A DNA stretch of 64,000 nucleotides from Strongylocentrotus droebachiensis (taxonomy: Eukaryota; Echinodermata; Echinoidea; Camarodonta; Strongylocentrotidae): NCBI GenBank assembly GCA_035222895.1, contig JAVYIG010001043.1:332832-396831 (forward strand), in the 5' to 3' direction. Each line of letters begins with the position of its first letter. Positions within the stretch are counted from its first letter, which is position 1. Of the stretch, positions 1 to 10,503 are shown piece by piece. The position numbers and the translations under genes were made by a program. The notes beneath the pieces were generated by a model. It had not been told where the DNA came from. It saw nothing but the letters and a program-made list of their open reading frames with translations, and ran no database searches.

Positions 1-127
1 TTAGCATGTATCAACAAGTTTTTGATGATTGTATTGGAAGGGGGGTTTTAGTTGGCATTGCTCATGCCCCACCAGTTTGTTATGGCACAGCATGACTTCA
101 TCAGACGGATCTGAATAACTCATAACT

Positions 128-3100
128 TTAACTATATGAAAAAGTAGCCAGAATACCTTGCTTTTGAGACTCTGCCTCGTCTTCAGCTACTGGTACCCTC
201 AGGGACTTCTCCTTTTTTCTGACGTACCTCAGATGCTCCTCCAGGTAGCCTGTTGCTGGCCGTCCCATGGCCCCCACGCAGTACCAGGCCTCCTGCTCAA
301 ATAAATTAAAATTCCTTCATAATTCAACTTCAAAAACAGTAATGCTCAACAACATTTGTTAAACATTAATAATAATCAAATAAAAGCACAATAAAATTCC
401 AGTGTAAACTGTACATTTAAATATTTTGTTACATATGTCAGTGTTTGCAATAACAAGGTTTGTCCTCTTAAGTACCTATTTCTAACTGCACACTGTTATA
501 TTCCAGCAATGTCATCAAGTCATTGCAAAAACAAAGTGAATGATGGATAATTCTGTGAATATCCATTACTCAATGGCATGCAGACAAAAGTCTAAATATT
601 AAGAGATGTGTCATTACTGGATAATATAACTTATAAACAAGTGGTAAAAATAAACAAAAATATTGCACGATTTAGTGATTGATGCCATATTAGCTTTTCA
701 TTATTTGTAAGCTTTTCAGGCCTGTCTACTGTCAAATTTACTATTGCCAGAGATGCTCTTATAATGCTTGTGATAATGTGATACAACATGCAATTGATTG
801 AGCATCTCCAATATAATAAATACAAGAATAACAAAATTGAGGAAGCTTCATAGCAAGTTACACAAAATAATATGATCCAGTATTCCAAAAGTTATTGCAT
901 AAACACATAATTTATTTGATTTAGACCTTAAAGTAGCTTATTGCTTCTGGCTCAAACAGAAACTTCTCATAAAATTTCACTTTCTTGTAAATGGGGTCTA
1001 TGGGGTAGGGACAGATGGAGGTATGGATGGACAACCTAAGAATTAAGGCACCTCCAAGTAATAAATGCCCGCTGTGGTAAGAATCAATCCATAAATCAGT
1101 CCAGAAAAAAGTGGTGATCTGAGCCATACCTGAGGTCACATATATTAAGGAAAGCAATTCATGGACAGGACTTACATAGCCAAGTGGAGATTCTGGATCT
1201 TTTAAGAAAGGAAAGCTTGTCACAATGGCATGGGCCATTGATGCCTTCACAAATGAGCTTGGCTTGGTACCATACTCCCGTATCAGGTACTGAGTCAACA
1301 TATCCACAACAGTATGCCGGTCCCTTTTGCTGCAGAGATTTGTAGCATTGATGTTCCTTAATGCTGCTCTTCCCATGGTGGTCTCTCTCAATATACAAGC
1401 AATGTTCTGCAACAGATAAAGGATTTTTTTTTTAAAGATCAGTAAATTCAGAATAAACAAGTGAAATGTGACAGCATGCAGTCGGTGGGTATATCTCTGG
1501 CTGTCCGACCTCCTACAATAAGCCCATCATAAATCACTCACTGGGCATTCCTTGCAAACTTTGTTCTGATAAAAAATTTCAATGAAACCTTGAAACTGAC
1601 CTTAGACTAGCTTAAAACCCATAACCCCAACCAAACATTTTCCATAACATTCCTTTATTCATTCATACCAAAATGTACCTACCAAATCATATCACTAGCC
1701 ATTCTGCAGATGTAGAAATAAAATGGTATTTTTAGTAAAAACTTGAATAACCTTTGAACTGACCTTTCACCTTTGAGCCCTGCTGCTTGTCAGAAATACT
1801 GACAGACAGATAACTCCAAGACATAATGCCTCCGGCACCCTTATGTGTTGGAGGCATAAAAACTGATGAATGATGGTGACTCGACATGCCCACTCTTCAA
1901 TTGTATCAGCCCACTATATACATAAACTTACGAAATGCACTTTCTTGACCCGTTTCAGGGGAGGATGTTGATCAGGACTCTTGGATTCTGGGGAGTCGTA
2001 AAGTGGCGTATCCAAACTGGGCTGGGAAGGGCTTTGTCTGGGACTCCACTCACTTCCTGTTACACAAGAGAGATCTGAGCAGTCATCTAAGGAGAACACT
2101 GATGGGCTTCTTGTCGACGTTGATGCTTGTTCCATGCTTTGTTGATTTGCAGCATGATACTACAATAAAAAAATGAAAAATAATTGAACTTTCAATGTAC
2201 ATGTAAATGACTGATTATTTTTTACATTATTAATGACACAAACAGCCCCAGGTTAGACTTTAGTATCAAGTTTATTCCTTGAAGGGGAAAATCATTCTCA
2301 CTGTTTCTGTACCCTTGTCCTATTTAAAGCAAACCCATAATTGAAAAGTGGTCACTCATGAGCGGAAGCTTCTTCAGTACATCTATAATATAATAATATC
2401 CAGTTAGGAACTTTCACTTTAGGCAGGAACATGCATTGGTAAAAAATAGCACATTTCCGGGGCCTCAATGAAGTACATATGCTAGAAAAACTTGGCATGA
2501 GTCATGGTACATTTAAGAAATTACAACATAATATGAATGAATGCAAATATAACAGACACATTTTCAGATACAGAAACAATGAAGTTAATAACGAGTTAAA
2601 ACATTCAAACCAGATATTTACTGTAAAATTTTCATTGGAATAATCAAAATTTGTTAGCAAGTCAGTACAGATCGATCAAGGTTAGCTTCTTAGCTATTTT
2701 TTCAATCAAAATGTGTAGAATGATACACTAAGAACTGATTCATAGATATAATTGTAATTGGAATAACAGTTTCTTTCTTTTGCTTTGTTTTGGTTCTGTT
2801 CTCTAAGACAAAATTTGCAAGTGCACCTGTAATGTCTAGTTGTAAAAATATATCACTTGCTTGCAACGGGTTGCCTACACGTACCTTCTTGTTCCTAGAT
2901 GAATGAATGGTGCACCACAATATACAAGCAGCGCCCTCTTCCACTATAGGACTGGACAGCATTGACTGGCCTGTGATCAAACAGGTCACACCATTCAACA
3001 GCAGCTTGTGCTTCCTCTCTGCCCACCTGTACTGCAAATGCTTCAACATGTCTGTTGAAGTACAAGGTCTGATACAGCCGAAGGAGCAGATACAACTTTT

Positions 3101-6100
3101 CTTGCACCACTACAATATGCTGAACACGTCCAAACGTGGGTCCATCATCATCAGTCCAATATAGAAGTACATCAACACCTGCCCGGAACTCATATCCATG
3201 AATGTCCACTTTCCCAGCAACTGTAACTTCGGTTCCCCTTCCACAGTTAATTTTTTTGCAAAGTGCCTCATCATCAAGTAGATCACCAAGCATTGCTGCA
3301 GCTTGCTGTGACACATTGATATCTTGGCTATCCAGTGACTGATTTGATACTGACCTGTAGCACCGTGCCATTTGGTATCTGTTAGCCAATGTTTTGACAA
3401 TGTTTTGGTAGTTGCAAGATACACTGGCAATCTGCTTGAAAGGTCTGTGCATTGCTTCAAAACGCAATGCTGAATACTGGGTCAGTGGCCCAAGGTGTTT
3501 CAGTGCACGTGGGTAATGCACAAGAAAGTGCTGCTTCGGAGTTAGACTAGCTTCAGGGAAGAGCTGCATGAAGAGCCTGTGGTGATCATCAATCATTGCC
3601 TTCAGGACATAGATGGCAGACTTACTGATACTGGGACTCATAATGATTTTGAAGATGTCAATGATTGACAGTAAGAGTTCCCACTCATCACACATCTCAT
3701 CAATCTTGTCTCCTAACATGAGAGGGATGTTGTATGCAAGGCACGTCATCTGTGCTGATGTCTGTCCACTTGTAGAATATGGATTCTTCAGTGATGCCTG
3801 CCTGATTGGGCTTGGTCTGTTTTTGCGGTCCACAAAGCCAAAATTGAATGAGGATATTCTACTGTTCACCTCATCCAGTGTTATGAAACCCTTCTGAACA
3901 AGTTTACTCAAAACAAGGTGCATTTCCAGGGGCAAGACTCCCTCTGTAAAATCATGCATTACATCTGGACATAAGTTTTGAGTGGAATGGTAGTAAGGCA
4001 ATTCATTCAAAACTGTTGCATGCTTCAAGCCAGATTCTGACAAGGGCTTTTGAAGATCTGTATCATAGTTTATTTCATCACGGAGATATTGGGCATCCTC
4101 TTTTGGCTGTTTCTGAAGCAACGAGCGATGGCCTCTACAGAATCTACAGTAATAGTTGGCCCGGAAACAGGTTGTACATCCCAGCATGGCATGAATGCCA
4201 AGATTGTCCCCTACAACTTGGAATAAGTAGGGTTTGACCCTACCCTCAAACTCTTTGCACTTGATAATGAGTCCATCAGTCCACATCTGCTGCAGATCAT
4301 CCTTGATTACCTTCAAAACTTCTGAGATGCCATATTTACTCAAAAGCGGAGATGTGATCATAGCTGTGAGCATGATATTTTCCAGCCTAGCCTGGTATTT
4401 CCTGGGAAGGGATAACACACTTGTATAAAAGGCACTTACCTTGTGTTTGCCGCGTTTTGACCCAAGCGGATTGGCTGTCTCAAACTCATCATTGTACAAC
4501 AACAGAGGCACTAAGAATTCACAGTCTTGTCTAGCAGTAGCTTCCTGCCTTTTATAATAGTGACCATCTTTGAATGAATACAAAACATCATTATCTTTTG
4601 ATCCTTTTTGAGACAGTATGGCGTTCATTACTCCTGGTCGCTCTAAGTATTGTTTAATAGTGTCAGCTAGTGGTATATATTGAAAGGTTTCTTTTTGTGT
4701 GCTTTGCAGTGGATCACCTGTCTTTTGATCAATTTTTGTTTTTAAGCAAGTTCCCAACAACACCTCACAAGGCTGAATGAAATCACCTTTCTCAGAGAAA
4801 TATTTTTTCTGTTGAGTATCTGACATGAGCTCTGAAAATGGATTCTTTGAATTCTCGAATACATGCATCTTGTATATCAGATCTCAGCTCACTGTTAGCT
4901 GCATATTGTGGCTCACTTAAGATATCCATCACATCCTGTTGCACAGTTTGTAACACAGAAATAACCAAATCTTGTGCGGTTTGAATGACCTTGTTGGTGT
5001 GTGAAGCAGGCACATTAGTCCTTGCCCTGAGTTCTGCTACAAACTTTGCTGCAATATCAGGTAGTCTCTCTGTTTGCGTTTCAAAAGAGACATCTTCCTG
5101 CTCACTGCTTTCTCCAACAAACAATGCCTTTTCCTGGTGCAGTTGTTCCAAATTCCCTTCAGTGTTGTTATTCTTTCCTAGAACAGATCCTTCATAACAG
5201 GTTTCACTTTGGTGATCTGGAACTGCTTTTGTAGTTGTGCTTGACGTCTTTATCCGTGCAGCGTGCTTTGAAATGAGATGTTTTCTATATCCCGATAATG
5301 TACGAAATGTTAGTCTACATGCCCCTTGCATGCATGTTATACTTACATTTTTTCCCCTGGTTGTTGTATGTGTGTATTTTAAATGATGGAATAGGCAAGA
5401 AATATCCCCCCTAATTAAATCAAGACACTGAAAGCATCTGTAACTATCCATAGTGAGATATTGTGCCACATCTAGGGCCTACCTCTGCACGCCACCCAGC
5501 GAGAAACTTCAATCGAGGTCCAATCTTGGGTATGAAGGATGTGATTATACTTTCACTTAGAAGGGGAAGGGTTTCCACATCAACTTCATTTTCTGGAGAA
5601 GAAGAGGGAGAGATTGATAAATAAGGCTTAGTGCAGCATAAACTGATTGTTTTCATATAATACCACAAACACGTATGGTTGCGCAAATTAAACAAAAGTA
5701 TATGTTTTAGATAATGATAAGCTGTAAACATTTGCTCATGTTCCAGCTAAAATATCTTCCATTTTGAATAAATCGCATAATCAATGTTTTCTTATTCCAC
5801 AAGGGTCTATGAAAATCTGAATTTTCAAATGCGATTTTCTCGAAAATTTGGTCTTCGTATAGAAAACTTACTTTTAGATCATACTAGCGAATTGTATCAA
5901 CTAATTGCTATTTATTTTCAGGTGATGTTATTAACATCCACACAATCAAATTAAGAATGGAAACCTTTTCTAAAGTCATACTAGTAATCACCTTAGTTTA
6001 GTCAAATTGTGCCTAATTTTTAACAATGTAGGGGCCTATTTAAAGTATAAAGATTAGTTGCATCAGCAATGAATTTGATTTCAAAGAAAGTCATTCAACT

Positions 6101-8497
6101 TACCAAATGAATCAGAATGATTTGAGAGTTAGCATAGAGGTCAATGTATGCTGATTGGTTAATTAACATTACTAATTCATTGATAATCATATGTGTCTTC
6201 TCCATGTGCACTGTCATGCCTATTACTTCAACTTTAAACTGCCATACCGGTAATTGTTTTTTTCAACCTTTTGCGGCTGCCATGATATTGTCTGCATTAG
6301 TAGCCATGTTTCTCAGCTTTAGTATGACAAATAACCTAGCTATATCTGACCAGGGTTTCTCAAAAAGTCTAGCACTCAAGCCTTTCACAGGCCACTTACA
6401 GTACCATACAACCATATATAAATTATAGTGTGTTACCTTGAATAGAGGCAACTGACAATTGTTTATCCTAGAAAAGATAATTTGTGGTGTTTAATAATTC
6501 TTTTGTACAGCTTATTGTTCAGTGGTGTGAAACATTAAACAAAATGCATGTGCTGGAACATTTCACTGATATGAAGCAAAATAGGACAGTTAATCCTGTA
6601 CTAACGAATGTCCTTCCTCCATGTGCACCTCCATCCCAAAATCGAATCAGTTCGTTGGCTTTGCAACTTGCAAGATAGATGTACATGTCCCAAGTTTCTA
6701 ATGATTTCATTGAAATCTGGACATGTAGTAAAATAGTGTACAATTTTGTGGGCATAATTTGGTGGCTTAAGCATCTGTAATTTTTCCATATTTAAAAATT
6801 ATTTTCAGAAAAAGATTTTTTTAAATGAGAAAAAATGTACCCATGTTAAAAATTGTGCCCATTCGTGTACTACAGCGAGGTCACTGCAATTTCGAAAACC
6901 ACCACAGCCTCTTGGTTTTGAATTAGGCTATTAATATGGGCTAAAATGTGGGTCAACTGCCTTTTAGTTGTGACAAGGAATATCGCAATAGCACATAATT
7001 AATAGCCCCATTTAAAACCAAGAGGATGTAGAGTCTATGCTCTGTAGTTAGGCAGATGTTACTGGGCAAATCAAAGTTTGGCGCGTTTTTGTCAAATAAT
7101 TTCTCCCAACCATTTACTGTATGAAGTTACCTAATAAAAGGTCAGAAATAAGTTGGGTAGGTGTTACTTGGTAAAACTGATGTTGGGCAAATTTTGTCCA
7201 ACAATTGGGTTATTTTCTACCAACCATGTAGTTACCGATGAAATAATTGGGTAATATTTTTGGGCAAATTAAAGTTGGTCATTTTTGTCCAATAATTGGG
7301 TTATTTTCTACCAACCATGTAGTTACTGATGAAATAATTTGCCCAACTAGTGTCGAATATACTACACATTATGGTGAGAATTGGGTGAATTTCCTATTGG
7401 GGTAAATTTTGTTGGTTAAAAGTTGGGTATTTTCTTTTCATCCAACACTGGGTAAATCATGCAAAATCTTTAATTTACCCAATAGTTAGTCGGACACATA
7501 AGTGCCCTCATGTTGGGTAAAAATTGGGCACTTGCCCAACATTTTTTTAGAGTGTTTGGATTTCAAAGTCCTGTAGAAAATGAAAGGGCAAAATCCTTAA
7601 CATGGCAATGGGCAAGAAAAATTGTCTCACTTTTTGAAATCTAGACTTCTAGATCTACAGGAAAATGAAAGATAATCTTCCACAAAATAATGTTCATAAA
7701 ATTGTACATTATTTGACAACTTCAATTTTCTGATGAATCATTCAGTTCAGTGTTGATTATTAAATATAAGTAGGCCTAGATCTAGATCTAGACCTAGACT
7801 AGATCTAGTATAGTAATACCAATTTCAGATAACAGAGATAATTGTTCAAAATTACACCAGTCCCACGTACTGTAATACTATCTGGGTACACACCTACAAG
7901 TATGTGGTCCAATGTATTGGACCCACAGAACTCTTAACTACGTATTTAAGAGTTCTGTGATTGGACCCCATACAACCCATGATCCATAGAAAATGGAGGG
8001 TATTGTGTTATGTATGTATTGTAGCAGGAAACAGCACAGAAATCCGGGTTTTGGCCTTTGGGTTTTGTAAAATCTTGAACAAAATATTTTTAAATAGATC
8101 TAGATCTATTCATTTGTGATCTAAAATTCATGGAAACAGTACAATTTGAATTTGATATCTATATCAATCAAATATTAGTTTGGATTAGTAACACATGCAT
8201 TAAAAGAGCAAATTTGAGGCAAAGTTTAATAGACCAATTGAATTGAAGCGTATTCATTAACCATTGCTGAGGCATATAGAACTAGTCTACATGTTGCCCA
8301 TGTGTTATGGATATGGGAACAAGTCTACAGCAAGTACCTGTTGATCATGTTCTAAACTTCTAATCTCAATAAGATGTGAACGTACCTTCTAGTATCTTTA
8401 ACACTGACGGACATCCCCACCTTTGAACGATTTTGGTGAGAGGGTCTATGAACCCATCTTCACTTGAACTATCTCCGCAGCAGTTGTCGAGCTCCAT
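128..8497 (-). CDS. Five-exon SAM-domain protein gene (SAMD3-like), carried by the transposon
   Basis: Exons on the minus strand are 8497-8386, 5592-5483, 2159-1932, 1406-1176 and 292-157. Every junction has GT and AG in the right place and the phases agree: exon 1 ends in phase 1 and exon 2 completes the Glu codon, and later junctions are phase 0. The product is about 280 residues. Residues about 20-72 form a SAM domain (KIVQRWGCPSVLKILEE, then LPLLSESIITSFIPKIGPR), followed by a Ser/Pro-rich linker and a conserved block (RDRHTVVDMLTQYL, FLKDPESPLGY, EAWYCVGAMGRPATGYLEE) seen in SAMD3-like proteins of fish and invertebrates. If the exon 5 donor is not used, a stop follows at 128-130. The transposase and zinc-finger ORFs lie in the intron between exons 2 and 3 on the same strand. 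I infer a DNA-binding or accessory role in transposition. Confidence 0.72.
157..292 (-). CDS. SAM gene exon 5
   Basis: GAGCAG acceptor, then EAWYCVGAMGRPATGYLEEH and LRYVRKKEKSLRVPVAED. A possible donor CAAG|GTATTC lies at 156; without it the frame closes after ten more codons at 128-130. The GRPATGYLEE core is continuous in sense with the end of exon 4. Whether this is the last exon cannot be decided here. Confidence 0.65.
1176..1406 (-). CDS. SAM gene exon 4 (conserved SAMD3-like block)
   Basis: TGTTGCAG acceptor, 231 nt, phase 0 at both ends, strong GTAAGT donor. It encodes RDRHTVVDMLTQYLIREYG and AHAIVTSFPFLKDPESPLGY, the conserved block that follows the SAM domain in SAMD3-like proteins. 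It joins directly to EAWYC in exon 5, which matches the order in those families. Confidence 0.7.
1932..2159 (-). CDS. SAM gene exon 3 (Ser/Pro-rich linker)
   Basis: TTATTGTAG acceptor, then YHAANQQSMEQAST and a stretch rich in Ser, Pro and Asp, ending LKRVKKVHF|GTAAGT. It is 228 nt, phase 0 to phase 0. A basic patch (KRVKK) near the end could serve as a nuclear signal. No domain is recognised. Confidence 0.65.
2895..4868 (-). CDS. Transposase, catalytic part (DVMHD family)
   Basis: A 657-codon open frame without internal stops. Landmarks are FSELMSDTQQKKYF near the start, VGDNLGIHAMLGC with C-x2-C-x(7)-C-x2-C cysteines (CTTCFRANYYCRFC) at about 220-245, and CPDVMHDFTEGVLPLEM at about 305. 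GDNLG and DVMHD are hallmarks of a large uncharacterised transposase family common in fish, cnidarians and other invertebrates; I propose that their Asp residues are catalytic. Later come KQHFLVHYP and SALRFEAMHRPFKQ. The C-terminus is about 130 residues of unassigned sequence. It sits in the intron between exons 2 and 3 of the SAM gene, same strand. The intact length suggests recent activity despite the frame break upstream. Confidence 0.75.
   Translation of the reverse strand: MHVFENSKNPFSELMSDTQQKKYFSEKGDFIQPCEVLLGTCLKTKIDQKTGDPLQSTQKETFQYIPLADTIKQYLERPGVMNAILSQKGSKDNDVLYSFKDGHYYKRQEATARQDCEFLVPLLLYNDEFETANPLGSKRGKHKVSAFYTSVLSLPRKYQARLENIMLTAMITSPLLSKYGISEVLKVIKDDLQQMWTDGLIIKCKEFEGRVKPYLFQVVGDNLGIHAMLGCTTCFRANYYCRFCRGHRSLLQKQPKEDAQYLRDEINYDTDLQKPLSESGLKHATVLNELPYYHSTQNLCPDVMHDFTEGVLPLEMHLVLSKLVQKGFITLDEVNSRISSFNFGFVDRKNRPSPIRQASLKNPYSTSGQTSAQMTCLAYNIPLMLGDKIDEMCDEWELLLSIIDIFKIIMSPSISKSAIYVLKAMIDDHHRLFMQLFPEASLTPKQHFLVHYPRALKHLGPLTQYSALRFEAMHRPFKQIASVSCNYQNIVKTLANRYQMARCYRSVSNQSLDSQDINVSQQAAAMLGDLLDDEALCKKINCGRGTEVTVAGKVDIHGYEFRAGVDVLLYWTDDDGPTFGRVQHIVVVQEKLYLLLRLYQTLYFNRHVEAFAVQVGREEAQAAVEWCDLFDHRPVNAVQSYSGRGRCLYIVVHHSFI
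4792..5451 (-). CDS. C2H2 zinc-finger N-terminal part of transposase
   Basis: The first ATG (MDSYRCFQC) is at 5451; an in-frame GTG lies upstream at 5469. Two C2H2 fingers are visible: C-x2-C with H-x(5)-H near the start (YRCFQC ... HHLKYTH) and ITCMQGACRLTF ... HLISKH. An acidic, Gln-rich region and a helical stretch follow. The frame overlaps the next ORF by 77 bases in a different frame, ending IREFKES. In related transposase families this fingered segment and the catalytic part form one protein, so I read the overlap as a one-base frameshift near 4840-4850 or, less likely, a recoding site. Confidence 0.65.
   Translation of the reverse strand: MDSYRCFQCLDLIRGDISCLFHHLKYTHTTTRGKNVSITCMQGACRLTFRTLSGYRKHLISKHAARIKTSSTTTKAVPDHQSETCYEGSVLGKNNNTEGNLEQLHQEKALFVGESSEQEDVSFETQTERLPDIAAKFVAELRARTNVPASHTNKVIQTAQDLVISVLQTVQQDVMDILSEPQYAANSELRSDIQDACIREFKESIFRAHVRYSTEKIFL
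5483..5592 (-). CDS. SAM gene exon 2 (second half of SAM domain)
   Basis: A pyrimidine-rich tract and CCAG acceptor precede ENEVDVETLPLLSES, and the exon ends KFLAGWRAE|GTAGGC. It is 110 nt long and ends in phase 0. The LL-SE-x(5)-IPKIGPR pattern is the C-terminal half of a SAM domain. The first ATG of the zinc-finger ORF lies only 32 nt past this donor, so retention of the intron would place the two frames on one transcript. Confidence 0.72.
6908..7025. repeat. Short foldback (MITE-like) in intron 1 of the SAM gene
   Basis: Cctcttggttttgaattagg at the left is answered by the reverse complement ending aaaaccaagagg at the right, and ctattaatatgggc pairs with gccccat-type sequence next to it. 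The whole is about 118 bp and could fold into a long hairpin. No coding content. Confidence 0.55.
7050..7553. repeat. TTGGGTAA-type repeat block ending in AGAGTG
   Basis: Dense in ttgggtaa, ttgggcaa and ccaaccatgtag in both orientations, including a direct repeat of about 90 bp around gttattttctaccaaccatg. Its right edge reads gcccaacatttttttagagtg, almost the same as the element end at 10503 and in the same orientation. It may be a nested non-autonomous relative or an internal duplication of the element terminus. I see no convincing left terminus. Confidence 0.5.
7554..8385. other. Intron 1 sequence without recognised content
   Basis: AT-rich intron of the SAM gene. A short palindromic run of tctagatctagatctag-type words lies near 7780-7805 and again near 8095-8105. 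No exon, RNA gene or transposon end is seen. Confidence 0.5.
8386..8497 (-). CDS. SAM gene exon 1 (initiator Met, first half of SAM domain)
   Basis: Starts MELDNCCGDSSSEDGF and continues into PLTKIVQRWGCPSVLKILE. The donor is G|GTACGT at 8385. It is 112 nt long, so it ends in phase 1, which exactly suits exon 2. The acidic start and first SAM helices are clear once joined to exon 2. It is too short to show as a long open frame. Confidence 0.7.
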
Positions 8498-9059
8498 TTT
8501 TAGACCCTCAGGCTCTAGCATGCAAGACTCCGATATGATGCGTATATACGTACGTACGTACAGGCTGCTAGTTACGTTGGTGTATCATATAGCTCGAGCT
8601 CCCGGGCCGGGACGGCCGCGCCGGCTATACCGAGTAAATAGAAATAGTACTGCGCATGGCATGCTGATCGCGAGCGACCAGACCATGTGCGCGCTACCCC
8701 AAGACCAATACCAGGCAAACTTTACCCAAGTCTGGTTAAACGTAAGTCTAGTCCCCATCGAAGGTTTCCACTGCCATTTACGCATGCGCGTAATTGACGA
8801 TGATAGCGTGTACGTTCCATGATCATTACTTACGTAGATTATGTAACTCTATAGGCCTACATGGTTAAGATGGCTCAGTTTTCACAAAAGATAAATCTTG
8901 GACTCTTTCAGCATCAAACTCGCACAAATTCATCGTCGCTTCAACACTCTGTTATTATAATTTTAAAATAGAAGTAAATGGTTACAATTACAGGAGAGAT
9001 AATTTCAATTTTTCATAGCAATATTTACACAGCATATTGTGAGCTAAAGAAAATTGAGC
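8498..9059 (-). promoter_or_regulatory. Probable promoter and 5' UTR region of the transposon genes
   Basis: Lies directly upstream (minus strand) of the SAM gene ATG. It includes a GC-richer stretch with cgggccgggacggccgcgcc near 8600, unlike the surrounding AT-rich DNA, and a tacgtacgtacgtac tract near 8548. The placement suggests a TATA-less promoter, which is inference. An open plus-strand frame here (8433-8822) has no recognisable product. Confidence 0.35.
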
Positions 9060-9965
9060 TAAATATATTTGGTAAAAGGCGGTGGTCAATTACTACCCTA
9101 TATAAGCAAACAAAAAAAGGCGCAAAGTGAAATTGGGTAACAGGCGTTGGTCAAATAGTACCCAATGTATGAGCAAACAAAAATTGAGCAAAGTAAAATT
9201 CGGTAAGTGGTGATGGGTAATTATTACTCAGCATATGAGCAAACACAAATATGGGCAAAATAAATTGGGTAAGGGGCGGTGGTCAATTATTACCCAATTA
9301 TGAGCAAACAAAAATTTGAGCAAAGTAAAATCGGGTAAGTGGTGATGGGTAATTATTACTCAGCATATGAGCAAACAAAAATTTGGGCAAAGTAAAATTG
9401 GGTAAGAGGCGGTGGTCATTTATTACCCAATATATGAGCAAACAAAAATTTGAGCAAAGTAAAATTGGGTAAGTGGTGATGGGTAATTATTACTCAGCAT
9501 AAGAGCAAACAAAAATTTGGGCAAAGTAAAATTGGGTAAGAGGCGGTGGTCATTTATTACCCAATATATGAGCAAACAAAAATTTGAGCAAAGTAAAATT
9601 GGGTAAGAGGCGGTGGTCATTTATTACCCAATATATGAGCAAACAAAAATTTGAGCAAAGTAAAATTGGGTAAGTGGTGATGGGTAATTATTACTCAGCA
9701 TAATTATGAGCAAACAAAAATTTGAGCAAAGTAAAATTGGGTAAGAGGCGGTGGTCAATTATTACCCAATATATGAGCAAACAAAAATTTGAGCAAAGTA
9801 AAATTGGGTAAGAGGCGGTGGTCATTTATTACCCAATATATGAGCAAACAAAAATTTGAGCAAAGTAAAATTGGGTAAGAGGCGGTGGTCAATTATTACC
9901 CAAATATGAGCAAACAAAATTTGAGCAAAGTCAAATTGGGTAAGTGGTGATGAGTAATATTCCTC
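9060..9965. repeat. Subterminal tandem array, about 67-bp unit, about 13 copies
   Basis: The unit contains aattgggtaagaggcggtgg, ttattacccaatatatgagc and caaacaaaaatttgagcaaa. The spacing between two successive aggcggtggtc motifs (9541 and 9608) is 67 bases. A variant with gtggtgatgggtaattatta alternates with it. Each unit holds TTGGGTAA and TTACCCAA in opposite orientation. In plant CACTA elements such subterminal repeats bind the accessory protein TnpA; the same role here is inference. Confidence 0.75.
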
Positions 9966-10503
9966 AGCATCTAACAATTACCCAACTACTTGGTAAATTG
10001 CTCTCAACTCCTTGGAACGATGTTGTTGCTAAATGTATAATAATTGGGTAAATATAATGCCCTGAAATAGATTGGGATAAAAATTACCCAACCTTGGAAA
10101 CGATTTCTCGACCAACCATCAGTTGCCCAACGAAATTTACCCAACTCGCAGTGGGAATGTGCCAAAATTACACAACTACAGGCAAAAATTACTCAATCCT
10201 AATTTGCAAAATAATGTTGGTAAATTTCTAGGCGAATTTCTACCCAACCATCAGTTGCCCAACAAAATTTACCCAACTCGCAAAGGAAATGTGGCAAAAT
10301 TACACAACTACGGGGCAACTGGTTCCCAACCCTCATTTACCAATACTGTTGGTAAATATCCGCCCAATAATTAAGTAAAAATAATTGCCCAATATTGGTT
10401 AAAACACTTAAATGCTTAAATGGGTAATAATAGCCCAGAATAACGAATTTTTTTTAACCAACCAACAATTACCCAACTAAATTTACCCAACATTTTAAGA
10501 GTG
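9966..10503. repeat. Terminal region of the transposon with diverged TTACCCAA repeats
   Basis: Contains two longer direct repeats of about 130 bp (each with accaaccatcagttgcccaa and aaatttacccaactcgca) and ends at caacattttaagagtg. The minus-strand reading gives the CACTCTTAAAATGTTGGG terminus. Confidence 0.6.

Larger units (their letters stand above)
1..10503 (-). mobile_element. CACTA/EnSpm-like autonomous transposon, one end, truncated by window start
   Basis: Read on the minus strand, the element begins at 10503 with CACTCTTAAAATGTTGGGTA, a CACT-type terminus. About 1.4 kb of TTGGGTAA/TTACCCAA subterminal repeats follow, then the SAM gene, zinc-finger ORF and transposase. Beyond 10503 the sequence turns at once into an inverted copy of the region upstream of gene copy B (30 kb), which fixes the boundary; a TA at 10504-10505 could be one side of a 2-bp target duplication. 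The opposite end is not in the window, so the element is at least 10.5 kb. Class assignment rests on the terminus, the subterminal repeats and the transposase; I could not compare it with a library. Confidence 0.68.

Noticed and set aside
8433..8822. 129-residue plus-strand frame over SAM exon 1
   Set aside because: No domain; overlaps the clearly spliced minus-strand exon.
9060..9965. CRISPR-like array
   Set aside because: Units have no unique spacers of constant size, the whole unit repeats, and the context is a eukaryotic transposon end.
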